DNA of 64,000 nucleotides from Euwallacea fornicatus (taxonomy: Eukaryota > Arthropoda > Insecta > Coleoptera > Curculionidae). This document shows positions 50,510 through 63,544 of this stretch, piece after piece. The position numbers were made by a program, and so were the translations under genes. The DNA is taken from positions 1,302,001 through 1,366,000 of the forward strand of contig NC_089548.1 of assembly GCF_040115645.1 (NCBI RefSeq), written 5' to 3'. Every line of letters begins with the position of its first letter. Position 1 is the first letter of the stretch. The notes below the pieces were generated by a model. The model saw nothing but the letters and a program-made list of their open reading frames with translations. It did not search any database and was not told the origin of the DNA.

Positions 50510-50543
50510 GTTTTAATATTTGAGGTAAACTCGAACTGGGTCA
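50510..50543 (+). repeat. Dispersed 35-bp repeat (partner at 56211-56245)
   Basis: TTTAATATTTGA, then GTAAAxTCGAACT, then GGTCAT/A occurs in the same orientation at 50511 and 56211. A loosely similar TTTATTT and C-rich stretch precedes both. The family is unknown. Confidence 0.45.
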
Positions 50544-53395
50544 TCCGAACACAAGGTTAAGAGAACACATTCGCAGTGTATTATCTATTTTACATAAATC
50601 TTTATCGCAGCTTTGAAAGTTTTCCTGTCGGGGGAGATCTTCAAAAAGAATATTATCTAATTCCAGAAAAAATACAAAGGAATGTTTAAGTTTGAATAAG
50701 TATGAAAGAGAAATGTCGACAAAGAATTTCATTAAAAGTGAATGAGGGACGGGGACATTTGGGATTGAGAGATGGAATAAATAGAGGTGATGTGATAAAC
50801 TTTTTCTTAGTTCATTTTTAGAAAGGACGCCTGACCCATTACTAAAACTGGAATTGCACATTATTCTCAGTTGAAACTAGCCGAGAATAGCATTTACCCT
50901 TTTCTAGAGTGCTTTTTTCATTTGGGAACAATAAGACTACTTTCGGTTCCTCTCAGAGATAATCTAGTGCGTGTTGATTGCCAAGCATAACTTCCACCAA
51001 GAACTGTGTATTATACTCCCCCCGATTGTGCACACCAATCCAGAAAATTTAAAAATCTTGCGAAAAGCCAAATTATCGCAGACTGTTTCAAGTTGGTTCA
51101 AAGCACCCTTGAATTTGACTAAAGTTTGATGAAATGTGTATCAAACTTGAACTAACCTCTTTGAAAACATACAGGGCGCGGATCTGTAAGAGTCACGAGT
51201 ATCCGTTTTGTCAAGACTGAGATAGATTCCATATAGGGGTTTTAGGCATCTAATGGTTTTTTAAATTAACCTCTCGAAGAATTTCACTGCTTTTGCAATA
51301 TTTTCAGTTAGCCTAAATGTCATTTTTTTCCATTATCGCAACAACAGAAAATGCAATACGCTTTGAGTTCTCGTCTAAACACTCAATTACCTTTGATTTC
51401 GAGTTAAAAGCACTATATAACTATTTATGGCATGCACTATGTTTTATTCAAAATGTCACTAAAAATAACCCCTTCAAACTCTCCAAGGAAAGCCTGAGAT
51501 GCTCTGACAAGGAATTCTTTAAATTTTACACCTAGCATGCATTCAAATGTCCTGTCCCTCTATGTAAAATTGCAGTTAAGGAGCCACTTAAAAGGGCCGT
51601 TGCGGTCATCGATGCGCAAACATTTGTATTAAATTGGGCCTTATGGAACGTCCATTTATTCAAAATAACTTATTGAAAACTATCAAAAAAATCTTAGCAA
51701 ATTTCGGTGAGCTTCGGCAAACTATGTGGGAATAAATAAACGGTGAGAACATGCACTTGAATGAACGTGGCAAACTGTAAGACCGTAAATAGGAAAGTGT
51801 ACGATATTAAATTAACAACTCTAATAAGTAAATAATTACAAAGAGAAAAACTTGCTCAGTGTGGGTTTCGCTTAAATAGATACACGTGAACGTACAACCT
51901 ATAAACAGCTCTTTCATGTTATTGGAAGGTAAAGCGCTTTTTTCTTCCTATTCCAAAACAAACGGAACTAGAGGTAAACACATTCTAAAGGTTATTCTTG
52001 TCGCAATATTTGTTTTTTGAATACGCTATTGGTTTAGGTAATGGAATATTTCCTCCATGCGGGAGTTTAGTTCGGATGACGTGCATTTGAAGAGGTATCT
52101 ATAAATTATACCCTCTTGCAAATAAATGCCACCGACAGAGATATACTATTTAATTTCACGTTTGAATAGAATTAAATGGGGCGATAAAACGGTGTTTTTC
52201 CACACGTCTCAAACGTTCACCGGCCGACTGATTTTCTATAACTTCCTGGAATTTCCAGAGGATCCGAGGGCAAACTCGCCCGGGAATATTCAGGGATATA
52301 GGCGGACGTGTTGGAATACGAAAGAAATAAAATTAAGCCTTCCAAATATGATATTTTAGAGCTCATACATCCGGCTGTTGCAGGATACTTTAATTTATTT
52401 AGCAGCATCAATGCTTGAGGTATATGGGGGATTTTCTCGTTGCCACTCGCATTCAAAATTTATAGGAAAATTTACTTTGATGATGTGGATAAATCTTTTT
52501 GTTGCGAAATTGAATTTTAGATAATTCATTGATCCGCAAAAGTGATGCGATTATGTTTAGAAATATTAAGTCGATTTGAGTACCTTGGAGGAACGGCTTT
52601 TTTCAATGCAGTCCAATTCATATGTGTAATAGATCAAATTACCTAGTCAAAGATCAACTCGGGATGGTCCTCATTCGGTATTTCTCCTATCCTGAGGCAG
52701 GAACACTTACTTACACAAGCTGTTTTGATATGATTTATGCTAGGCTACTTTATGCTCTGATGTTCTTCCATGCACAAGCCAAGTTTCCTCTATGGCTGAT
52801 TCTTCGGAACGTTCATAAATAAATGTACCCGTCCGTGCAGCACGTTCCTAGCGTATAATGTTACACAATTTAGTATGTTTGTTTCGCAAATACAAGCTTT
52901 CGGATGCAAATTAAGCAAACGAATAGCATTTAATGCTAAAGCCGTCACCTAAGCGAGGAGTATTTGTTTACTTTTGCGAAATTACTCAGAAGTTGGAAAT
53001 GTGCACGTTAAGAAATATCGCTCTCATGCGGCATATACGGCATTATTAACGTCACAAAATATCAGGACAATACCCACAATTTCTCGTTATTGATAATAAA
53101 ATCTCCAACTGCAAAAAAACCGCAACTTTCGAAAAGCTTTGTACCTGTGCTCTTGTTTTGCCTTAACCAACAGCTATTCCGAGATCAAAGAGGCCAAATG
53201 CAACTTAGAAAGTTGTTGAAAATTCCGCAGTGAACATTTTGAGGCACAAAGACTGGGTTGAAAATACGATTTAGCGCAACAAAGATTTATATCTACAATT
53301 CAAAGTTGATTCCACCTCAAACCATGAAAGTTTTGCGTGAATTATGCATAAGTTTGGAAAGTAATGCTGAGAGTATGTAGACCTACCTGTTGTGA

Positions 53396-53416
53396 GGGGG
53401 GGAGGTTGGGGGAGGG
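53396..53416 (+). other. G-run cluster (possible G-quadruplex)
   Basis: Runs of eight, two, five and three G lie within about 21 bases, in otherwise AT-rich DNA. It could fold as a quadruplex on the plus strand. No other feature is nearby. Confidence 0.4.
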
Positions 53417-56400
53417 AGTCGGCTTTAACAAAACAAACAAAATTACACCTGCAAGATTCAATATGCCGCAATATCATTAAATATGCTTTACTAAACCTTG
53501 TCAGATGTAGTGAATGGGTAAGCTTTCTCACTCTGCTTATTTATATTAAAACCTGAGGTTTTGCATTGCATTAACTTTAAGATGAAGTTTTCCCGACCGT
53601 CATAAGGATTTACTAAAATAAAGTTTCAGTTCTGACGCTTGCTCTATGCTCTTTGTGGCTTGTCGAGCAGCTGGAAAGAGGTTTTCGTGGAGTATCGACT
53701 AAGCCGTAAAAAGGTGGTGGTTATTATGATGATCAGGGATGAATATAAAATTTAGCGAAGGTTGAGATCTGGAGGAACGATTGCAGTGTGGCAGTGAAGA
53801 ATTAGTGAGATAATTAACTTAATGCAGCGTCCCAATAACTTTAGCATCACATGCTCTTTCAGAACGTCATAAACGTTGAAAAATCCACAACTATATATAC
53901 GGTTCGTTGATCCATACCTTTGCGTGTATTAAAGTAAGTTTTATCTTAGCGTCACGTGACGAAAAATTTTGTTGCAATGGATAACATGAAAACCTGGAGG
54001 AGTTCAATCCTAGTTAAGATTGTCTGAATGATCTTGCATGTGCCTTAACTGATGGCGCTTGCAAGCAAATTACTGAAAAAACGGTATGTATCAGGCTCAT
54101 TAATATTATGAGAAGCGTCAAAAAATTATTAACCGGCCAATTTGTTAATTTTGGGGTAAATGTTGCTTATCAATAGCTATTTCTGTTGTTTTTTTTATAG
54201 TCTAGCTTACGGTGAGTGACAAAGGTAATTTCCACAAAAAGTGTGTATCATAACTCCCGAAATTGTGCATGCCTTGGTAAAGGGGGCAAAAATCTGCACT
54301 CTAATCTTAAAATTAATACCAATTATTTATTATGACCAAATCGAGTCTGCACGATTCTTATGAGTCTTTTATTTCTGTTTCTACTTGCCATTTTGATTAA
54401 AAGTTTCAGCGCGAGAGTTGTGTTTAGCATTCGAGTTCGTGCGGTTCAATTTTCGATCTTTAACGGGCTCTATCTGGAATTCAGAGCATTCCTTACTATC
54501 TAACTTATGATCTGTATTGGAAAACTTTTTCGTTTTTACCTTGCGAGGCAGAGTGACCATTTTACACACACTTGTCGCATGCTTTTGCTCAATTCTAATT
54601 AAAGCACCGTTCTGTCAAGCGGTCTTAGCTCCTGCGATTATTATAAATTTATATATTTTTTCGATTGCTCTGCTCTTTATTTCCCCATATAAATTGTGCG
54701 TTTCTGCGCTGATTGACCGGTTTTCCATCAGTTTGGTAATTCACCCGTAATTTCGATTTCTTCTGATCTGCCTCGAACCTTATTTCTCCTTCTCTGTTTC
54801 CAAATGCGTGCTCTTATTAAAAAACATATTTTGACTTATCCGAACTTGTAAAATAATCTGCGATAAAGGGCTTTTTGTTAATAGCCTTTCTTAATTTCTA
54901 ATTCAGCCCGACACCGTTTCCTGAATTAATATTAATATTCCAATTTACAATTACTCAGGACATATAAAACGACTTTAATTTGTCCTGTTTTATAAATGTT
55001 TTTGGGCTGCTGGAATAATGAATTCCTGCTGAAATATGTTGTATAAAATGGAGTTGTCACGCGCTATTTGGCTCGCTTTTGTTGCGCGAATTCGGTAGAT
55101 ATTGTGTGAATTGAATGCATCCTAAATTTTTGCAGGAAATGTATTATAGTTATACCGGCATGGAATGAAATGAGAAATTCTATCCCCGCTGTAATGTGCC
55201 GGCGTTGCACATGAAAAAAGCATTTTTGTATTTTCTCTCTGTCAAAGTCTTGTAGATAAGCGCGTAGCTGAATAACTCGCAAAAAGGCTACTTAGCAAGA
55301 ACTCGATGCTTATATTGTTAAAGTTGTTTCCCCTTCCTTCGACCCTGAGGGTAGGACGTATAACACCCTTAAAACTGAAACAATTTACATGACAAGAGCC
55401 CAAAAAGCTCAAAAACATCTTCACTAATTAGACTTCTTGTTGTTCGCCTAGGGCCAGTTTTTAGGTCGGACCCACTCCGATGCTTTTTCAAGCGTCAACG
55501 CGCATTAAACGGGTTTATATAAATGGAACCACTTTGTAGAACACTTTTATTTCTAATTTTCCCTTTTCTGCCCGAGCAATGTACTTTTTTGTGATCCCCC
55601 AGCGATGGACGAAATTGGTTTTGGCAAATGAGGGAATAATTTTCTGTGAAAATGTACCCGTTTTTGGTGGGTTTACGAATACATGACCTTTTGATCCGAT
55701 TATTGGGATCATGGCAAAAGCGTCACCTCGTATATGAAGCAATTTTGTAGCTGTAATGTGCTAGTCAGGGCTGGCAAGTATGTGATTTTTATTAATGGGA
55801 GTTTTACGTGTTCGGTATAGGAATGCGGCAGTTCTCATTTTGGGCATCAACTCTGAAACATCCATGCCCCCAGGATTTCGACGCAGCACGTTGAAAAATG
55901 GAATGCGTTAAACAAGAACAGGAAATGCAGCTTTTGCCACATGGTTCTTACAAAGGGATTTTTCAATCATGCTCTATGTGTACGCACCAAAGGGCGCGAG
56001 AGGTAATAACATTTTCAACTCGGTAAATGGTCATTCTTTGAAACAGAGATTTATGGCCCCACTCCGTCCTAGTTGGGGGAACAGGTTCCTACTGAATTTT
56101 TAAATTCAACCGGAAACAAAATAGACACCGCAAACATATCGCTCCATTTCAATTGCAGAGACTCAAAGAATGTCTCTTTACAGTTTTATTTCCTCGCCAA
56201 GCTGGTTCAACTTTAATATTTGATGTAAATTCGAACTAGGTCAATACAAAGGATTATGCACGGCAGCATTATCAGTTTTACGGATTTATCGGATGGTGAG
56301 AGTTCAAATTTGTGTGAAAAATATTTCCGTGACCATTCATAATTTGTTAATTTGGAATTTTCAGAGTTTGGGTGGAATTCCTTGGAAACACTCCGTAACT

Positions 56401-57560
56401 CTTGAACTGCCAGACTTTATCTATTTTGCAGTAAACTTTCAAAAAATTCTTTTTTGGCGGCAGCCAAATTCAAAAATCCACCTGCTTTAATGTGATTTAA
56501 TACGATTTCACAGCACAAAATATCAAGTCTTCCGGCTATCATCCGGATTCCGGCTAGAAGTTCTAAATATTCCTCAAAAAAAAATCCAGACATAGCCCTT
56601 GCATTGAAACTCCGGAACAGTAATACACATAAATAATCAGAAATATTAGATGGAAATAGGATGCTTTTTGAGCGACTATAAATATTTTAGAGCGTGAACT
56701 TTATTTAGGTTTAACGTCGGCTTCATCCTTATTTACCGCCTCGTCTACCTGCAACTGGAATTTTATACTTCACTTATCGGATCGGGTTTTTCTCTCAGAT
56801 GAGAGGTAAAAGCTTTCTCGTACCCGTTTTCCACCCTTTTTATGAAATTATTTTAATTGGGCCTGCGTCAAATTGCTTATAGATTGTTTATTCGGGCTTG
56901 AGCAATCGGGCAATTTAGATATCAACGGAGCTTTAACACCGTCGAAGTTATGAAACTTTAATTTCGAAAATGCAGTAATATTGTGAGTTTAATCGAGTCT
57001 GCTTTCCTAAAACTTCCTATAATTCGAGAGTCCCTTGAGGCGGACCGTTGGGCAATCAATCAAAATATCTTCTTGTAAAAGTTTGCTCCAGCTTATATTT
57101 CAAGTGCAAAATTAACACAATACAATGTATTCTTAGTAAAATCATCTTCCTTATAAAGCTGCCTGTCTACTGATCATGTTTACCAATTCAGAGTGTTCTT
57201 TAACTGCTATTCCGTTCTAATATTCAAAGAATTAAATTAAACCCTGACAAATGAAATGCGTTGTTTTTGCCCGCAGAAAAAGTTATCTGTCCAAAGAGGG
57301 GCCAAAGCGAATCCCTTTTCTTGTTCGAGAATGGGGCTATCACTGGAGATTATCTAAAACCATTTAAGAGAGAGACACATGTGTTTTTCTGTTCGCGCTT
57401 TTAGTTTTATTAAAACAAGACAAAAACGTTGTTTTTGATAGGACTAATTCCAGTTACGAGGATAAAGATCGAGTAACAAAATCGTAAAGAGAATCACGAG
57501 TTGTAATATTTACTGAATCCAGCATAAAAGGGTTGAGCCAGAAGATTTCAGTAAAAGGAA

Positions 57561-57880
57561 TTATAGGCAAGTCTTAAGTGATACAGGAGTCACAGAAATT
57601 ATGATAGATCTCACATTGTAAACGCTTTCGTGGCCGGTAAAGTAATACGCTAAAATGTTTCCTATGTTTTTCAGGTGGTCCAGAGGAGTTTTCCACGTTT
57701 GGGTCACATCTGAAGTGGAGTTTTCGAAGGTAGTGAGGCAGTCGACGAAATAATCTACTGACGACGACTGGCGCGGCAATAGTATCGTCAGTCTTATTTA
57801 TACTGTACGCCTGGGCGCGTTCGTGCTTGCGCATTGATGGAAGGGGCTTCGGTATGCGCGGTAGACAACGCTGCACAGAG
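57561..57880 (-). other. GC-rich block with minus-strand TATA box and open frames
   Basis: The minus strand shows TATAAATA at 57795-57802 and an open frame of 100 codons (57876-57574) that starts before the TATA. A second frame of 72 codons (57779-57561) starts just after it but from a non-ATG codon. The block includes a stem, GACGATACT...AGTCGTCGTC. It could be a promoter or an LTR fragment. I recognise no protein domain. Confidence 0.25.
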
Positions 57881-58668
57881 CTTTCAATCTGAGTTTAAGG
57901 GTCGTATTTCCTCCGTTCGCAAACGAAATGAAGCGAGAATAAATGAAGAAAATTTTGTATGCTTCTCAAAATATCCGAAAGGAATTCAGTAGGAATTTCG
58001 CTTTTCTCGAATAACTGAAAAACATAGCAGGAATCTAGAGAATCACTTTAAAATTCCCTTTTCGTTCGACTACAGGAGTAATAAATTGGAACGTGGATTG
58101 TTGTGTTGAATTTTTAATCCTTATAAGAATTACAGAAGGGAATGAATAACAATTAGGCACGACCAAAAAAGAAAATATAAATATGTTAAAAAGGTATTTG
58201 AAGTATCAACAGTTGTGTGCACTGAGTTACACATTAGGTAAAACGAAAAGGGCAAGGTGGAAACACTGAACGTTAAATTTATCTAATAACATTATAACAC
58301 CTCGATGGATTTCTTCAGAGAAAGGTTGATTGAGAAATTTTTACGCTCAGGGCGGAATTAAGAATTAAATTAATCAATTTGATCAATAGATCGAACAATT
58401 TTCATTACCGGAAACTTGATGTTGAAGATACGTAATTTTAAAGACGTTATTCATGCGAGCGTTAACGACGTTGTAAACACTTCGTTTGACATCGCTTTGA
58501 TACGTTTGTTGAGAATTCGTCTTTTTTGCAATAACATATTTTTAAACTCACCATTAAGAATGTTTTCTCTGGAGATAAAAAAAGGGAGAAAACAATTGGC
58601 CGCCTATCTGCAATGGCAACCTTTATTCATGACCAATTTGGGTTTATTTTCCTTTTTTTTCCCTTTAG

Positions 58669-58859
58669 CTTTAATTTAACAGACCTCGTAACTTTTTCAG
58701 TTAGCAGGGATGCGTAAATTCGAGAAACGGCCACTCTTACATTAAAACAATATTTTTCGATAAAAATTAAGTACGTATTTTCGTTCTAAATTAAACGGCC
58801 GACTTCTAACTGAATAATTGGCGTTAGCTTTGTGTATATATTTTCCGGGATACCCTGTA
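58669..58859. mobile_element. Two transposon ends back to back
   Basis: AATTTAACAGACCTCG|TA at 58673-58690 is the reverse of the CGAGGTCxGTTAAATT terminus and continues like the copy at 32641 (AAAGG then A-rich). Next to it, ATACCCTGTA at about 58852-58861 is the terminus of a different TA-inserting element. A short inverted pair (TTCAGTTAG/CTAACTGAA) lies between them. Both partners are missing or too diverged to identify. Confidence 0.45.
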
Positions 58860-58979
58860 GTGAGAATGGTCCGCATGTAATGAATATAAAACGAAATACT
58901 ATTTGCTCTTCTTTAGTCCAATTTGACTACTTTGATGAAAAAATAAGTTAAATTGATTTATAAAATGAATAATTTTTAT

Positions 58980-60021
58980 TTATTCTTCGGAATAAATTAT
59001 ATAGCGTTCAAAGTATTTCGCGTCCGACTTAATGCACTTATGCCGTCGTTTTTTCCAATCCTCTAAACAGTCAGAGAAGCTTTTTTCCATGAGAGCCTTC
59101 AATAATTTCTTCGATTCGGCTTTTATTTATCTTCTCCATCGAGTCGAAATTGTGTTCCCGCAACGGTCTTCTGAGGCCGTTGAACATCCAGAAGTCCAAC
59201 GGTGCTAAATCAGGTGAATACGGTGGTCGTGGTACAATGCGGGTCGAATTTTTGGCATAAGGTTCTGGGAGGACTGATACAGTGTGGGACGATGCGTTAT
59301 CGGGGTGGAAATACCATGAATTTTCTGGTCTCTTGAGGAGAATAGCTTCACGTTAACTAAACTTAACACTTAAATAATCTTCCTTGTTAATAGTTTGGCC
59401 TGGCGGAATAAATTTATAATGCACAAAATCGCGATAATGGAACCAATCTGTCAACATGATCTTAATTTTTGAGCGATTTTTTTTGCAGATTTTCTGGTTT
59501 TGGCTCACCTTTTGTACAATATTCGCTCGCTTGGTCAGTTGCTTCCAGATCATATGCATACACCCAAGTCTCATCTCCCGTACTGGTGCGTTTCATGACG
59601 TCCTGGTAGTTAGAAATAATTTTTTTCCAGATTTCTATGAGATGCTTTTGTTCCAAAAAATTAAGTGTTTTTGGGAACCAATCGAGATTTGACGCGATTG
59701 AGGTACAAAAATCTTTTAAAATGGTTAGGGCTCATTCAACTGAATGTTCGTAACATCAGCAAGGCCTCCAATTTTCAATCGACGATTTTGGAGTACCAAA
59801 TCTTTGTTTTCCTTGACAAACGTTGATGTCGATGGAGACGCTTTTCTCCTTGAACTCCCTTCTCGACCCTCTTTAAAGTTTTTCTACCGCTTTTAAATAA
59901 TTTTTTGTGACATAGCCGCATCGCAAAAAGCCTTTTGTAACATTTTCAGCGTTTCCGTGGCAGAATATTCATTCCGCAAGCAAAATTTAATGCAAATTCT
60001 TTGCTCAACATAATTTGGCAT
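58980..60021 (-). pseudogene. mariner (DD34D) transposase pseudogene
   Basis: The minus strand reads from an ATG at 60021 (MPNYVEQRICIKF, then NEYSATETLKMLQKAF, the mariner N-terminal DNA-binding start) to DAKYFER and a stop at 58980. That is about 347 codons, the usual mariner length. The catalytic triad is visible: TGDETWVY (about 59575), HPDNASSH (about 59300) and YSPDLAPLDF (about 59200), with 34 residues between the second and third Asp. Stops and frameshifts near the N-terminal third, at the boundary after SLKN and near the C-terminus make it inactive. I could not identify clean terminal inverted repeats around it. Confidence 0.88.
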
Positions 60022-63000
60022 GGAAAATATCTAAAAATTTACTTTTGTAAGGTTACAAAAACACGTGTACCTCTATAGCAAACAACCTCAAAAAATAATT
60101 TTATGATTTTATAGTGCCCACTAAGCTTAAACGAAAAACTCATCTTACCTTTTGATCGCAGCAGTACGTAAGACTGTTCCTTCTCAGTATATTGGAGAAT
60201 ATTCCCGTTTTTTAGTCATAAAGGTATGACCGAGGATTTCCTTGAGATGTTCCAAGACAATATTTGATTACGGTCCTAAGAAAGGTTTTCCCTTTATCCG
60301 ATCCTAACCTCCTTACAAAACCCATCTCTTTGGGGGTTATCAGAAAAACATTTAATCGAGGTCACACCGGAGGAGGTCCAGGTTTAAGACGCTCCGAGCT
60401 TTCGGCATTATTGGTCGATACGACAGAGCTTAATGGAAAAAAATGGACAAATTTTTCGTCTCCGCAGATACAACGGAAGATGCAGGCTTTATCCGAAAAA
60501 CGTTTTCTTTAATATCTGCCATAAACAATGCCGTTAATCCTAATCTTATCGTAAATGCAATTAAAAAGTTCTATTATTGGGTAAACTTCGGGAGAACGGA
60601 GCGAGCCAATTAATTTTTAATTCTATTTTTCGGACGCTTCCTACGGTGTAATGGAATTAAAAAGCTGTTTGCAAACCGGAAATATTGTAAAATTTGACAA
60701 AAGTGGATTTTTAATGACCTTTAATACCATTATGTTCACCGAGGGTAGCGTTAACAGGTGCACATGCCTAATTTGCAGCGCGAGCGGAAAGAGCTTTTCC
60801 TTGGATATTCCCAGAAGTAGTCGCTAATAAAAGCATCCACTCGAGTCAATTTCGCAACAATCCACAAATACATGCGGAAATTCTGCCGGGATTACCATCG
60901 TCAGCCGTTTTCAACCCCTCCACTAAGAACACTTTACACTCCACCCGAAAGGCGGCCCTTACCCCTTGCCGACGATGCATTCATATGAAAATTGGACGAC
61001 TCGCACATGCTTTTGCATCCAAATTGAACCTTAATAGTCTTTTTTAGGTTCACACTTTGCAGGAATAACGAAATATCAGGGGATTTTTATTGAAGAGTAA
61101 ACGGAGTGGGGCATCAGGAGCGAAACTCTCAAAGTTTGCAGGAAAACTTTGCGTCCAAGTTTGCGCTTATAACTTCTGATAACCAGATTAACATGCATTC
61201 TGCAAATACGCTTAACGATTTTGTAGTTGAGAACTCATTATTTTTCGTTTCGGTTAATGAAAGTTCCATTTTATTAAAAAAAACGTTTAATAATTTTATG
61301 AAGTTTATCAGAAGAAGTGTATTATGATTTATAAAAAGGACTGAGAAAATTCCTTAAATGCTCATCTCTGAGGCAAGAAAAATTAGAGAATTTTTAGCCT
61401 TTATCCGTGCATAAATGTTAATAAATTATTGAGGGATGGTGCCTCTATAAATAAAATAATTATCGAAAATGTCCGTAGTGCAATCTGCAAAGGCGTACCA
61501 AAGATCTAAAGAGGTTTTTATTTATGGTAAGTGGACCAAAATATAGAAAACTGACGTCGTGTGTGGTCTGTAGTTTGTGGCGGATTTGAAGAAGATTCTG
61601 ATGGCCAAAGTTCGAACTCTGCCGTGTTCCTTTGTAAAGTTTCCAAACCATTGAATTCTTAGCTAGAGTTTACAGTCGAATTTCGGTAAGTTCAAAGCCA
61701 TTTTCTCAATTATCTCAATAAAATTCATTGTGTGATAATACACATTTTACGCGTTAATCGCGAGATGAAACTCATGAGTTTAGGCCGCGGCGTATATTTG
61801 GAGTGCTCGCTAGCTGAACACAAAGAGCTGAGGACGACACTTTAACAGTTGAAAATTTAGAAAAAAATTTACAAAGTGTTTACGAAAAAAGTGGTTTGAT
61901 TTTTATTTTAATTGTATTGTGTAGTATGTCACTTTCATGGGAAAGTTCACCTTTTTGACGTTGTTTTTGAGTTATGTAGCTTTACCCAACGGTAGTGAGT
62001 TTGGAATAGGAGCGCAATACTTAAAATATTAATCAATCAGAAATTTAGTTGCATTGTCTGTAGTACGACGTACTGTGAATGGTACTGGCATACGTAGTGA
62101 GCATGCGCAATATTAACTTTAATGCGTATTGATAAGTTGTGTGGTATTCGATCACAGTGATGGACACCTGGCGCGCCTTACGTTTTTAGCAGTTTCAATT
62201 TTCATATCGAATCGGTGATTTTTTTGAACAAAAATTAAATTATAGGAGAAACATATGTGAATCTTGATTGGTACTAGTATAAATGTTGGTTCCACAAATT
62301 ATAGGTTCCGCGTGTAGAGTACTTTTTGAAAATCTTAAATTCCACATTAAAACAAATGGTTTCTGGAGTAAAAATTCAATTGTAAAAATTGGGTTTTTCT
62401 TAGGAAAATATTAACATTTGGCTTGAGAAAATCATAATGGTGCCAAGCCATTTTACGGCCTGCTTAAGCAAATAATACGTTCGCCTCGAAAAGCGAGGAA
62501 TGCTCAGGTGGAAAGGCTTTTAAGAAAAGATTTACCACTTTCTTCTGTTCTGCGAAGCATAGAAAAAAATTCATTCCAGCTTTGTTATTCCAAATTTATC
62601 CCTTTTCTTGGACAAAATCGAATGCGGTATAATATTTGAGTTGGAAATGCAAGACTAATGTTTTTGGCGCCAAATACTATATGACGTTGACAATCTCTTC
62701 ATCAAAGAACAGCTTAAAACTTAAAAAAAATATATAGATGGTTTTGAATTAAAACAATTTTCTCATACATAGAGTCTTCTGAATCTACAGGAAATTTGGA
62801 GAGTAGCATTAATATTTTGAGTGCTTTAATCTAAATTGTTGCAGTTTGGGAAAACAAGGAAAGAGCTATTTCCAAAAGAAAGGTTTCAGAAAATCTATTG
62901 GCTATAAGTGAAAGTTCTTTAGACAGTGAGAACAAAGAAGAAACTATTACTGAGGGCATTAACGGCATCAGCGAATTATATGAAAAACTTAGAGATATTC

Positions 63001-63472
63001 ACAAATTCTTTGTACTTTCTGCAAATTTTTCATAGAAAAGAAAGAAAACGGATGCATTATTTTTCTAAATATTCTCTTCAGAATGGGTCCTTCCCTCGAA
63101 TTGAGACTTTCCTTTGTACGTCGACCTCCTGGAATTTTCAAAAATCATTAAAAGGTCCTTGTAAAATTTGTCAGAAAATATACGTTACAACCGATAAAAG
63201 AGGGTAAGGAGGGACCTTCGAATCTTCCAAAAACGCAATTATTTGAAAACTAGCGGCCTTTATCGTTCTATAAAATGAACTGATTTCTCCTGAGATGATC
63301 CTTTTATAAATACAATCATTAAATATTTCTCTGATGTAACCCGCAAAGACTTTCTACTAAATTTAAAGCGATTCGTTTTACTTTTATTGCTCTATTTGAT
63401 ATTGGGGCCGCAATATTTATGTCTCAACTGTTCCAATCCAGTTTTATCCTACAACGAATATGTTCATTTCAG
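60022..63472. other. Intronic DNA before the last visible exon, no gene seen
   Basis: Frames at 60264-60512, 61106-61327 and 62926-63207 have no domains. No transposon ends were found. Confidence 0.4.
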
Positions 63473-63544
63473 AGCTTATGCAGCAACCATCTTCCTAGTA
63501 GAAACCTTATGGGTGCTGACCCTCTTCCTAAAGCTGACAGTCCG
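63473..63544 (+). CDS. TMEM72-like membrane protein, third coding exon (residues 77-101)
   Basis: This 72-base exon lies between CATTTCAG and GTAAGT. It enters in phase 2 (AT plus A gives Ile77) and leaves with CG, so residue 101 is completed in the next exon, outside the window. It encodes AYAATIFLVETLWVLTLFLK followed by LTV, one clear membrane span (about 74-96) with an acidic residue (Glu87) in its middle followed by Trp90. A buried Glu at a similar place is what I remember for TMEM72. The rest of the protein, probably two more spans, lies to the right of the window. Confidence 0.85.

Larger units (their letters stand above)
49989..63472 (+). other. Second visible coding intron, about 13.5 kb
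   Basis: GTAAGT donor at 49989 and TTTCAG acceptor ending at 63472; phase 2. It contains the mariner pseudogene at 58980-60021 and transposon ends near 58.7-58.9 kb. The stretches 49989-57560 and 60022-63472 hold no gene that I can support. Confidence 0.75.

Noticed and set aside
50541..50861. 106-codon minus-strand open frame
   Set aside because: No domain, unremarkable composition, no splice sites or start context that support it.
51174..51200. ATACAGGGCGCGGATCTGTA as a transposon end
   Set aside because: No inverted partner found within several kilobases, so it is not listed as an element.
52126..52456. Overlapping open frames on both strands
   Set aside because: A locally less AT-rich patch opens frames on both strands, and neither shows a domain.
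61605..61640. GTTCGAACTC resembling a tRNA T-loop
   Set aside because: No paired T stem, acceptor stem or A box at the required distance.
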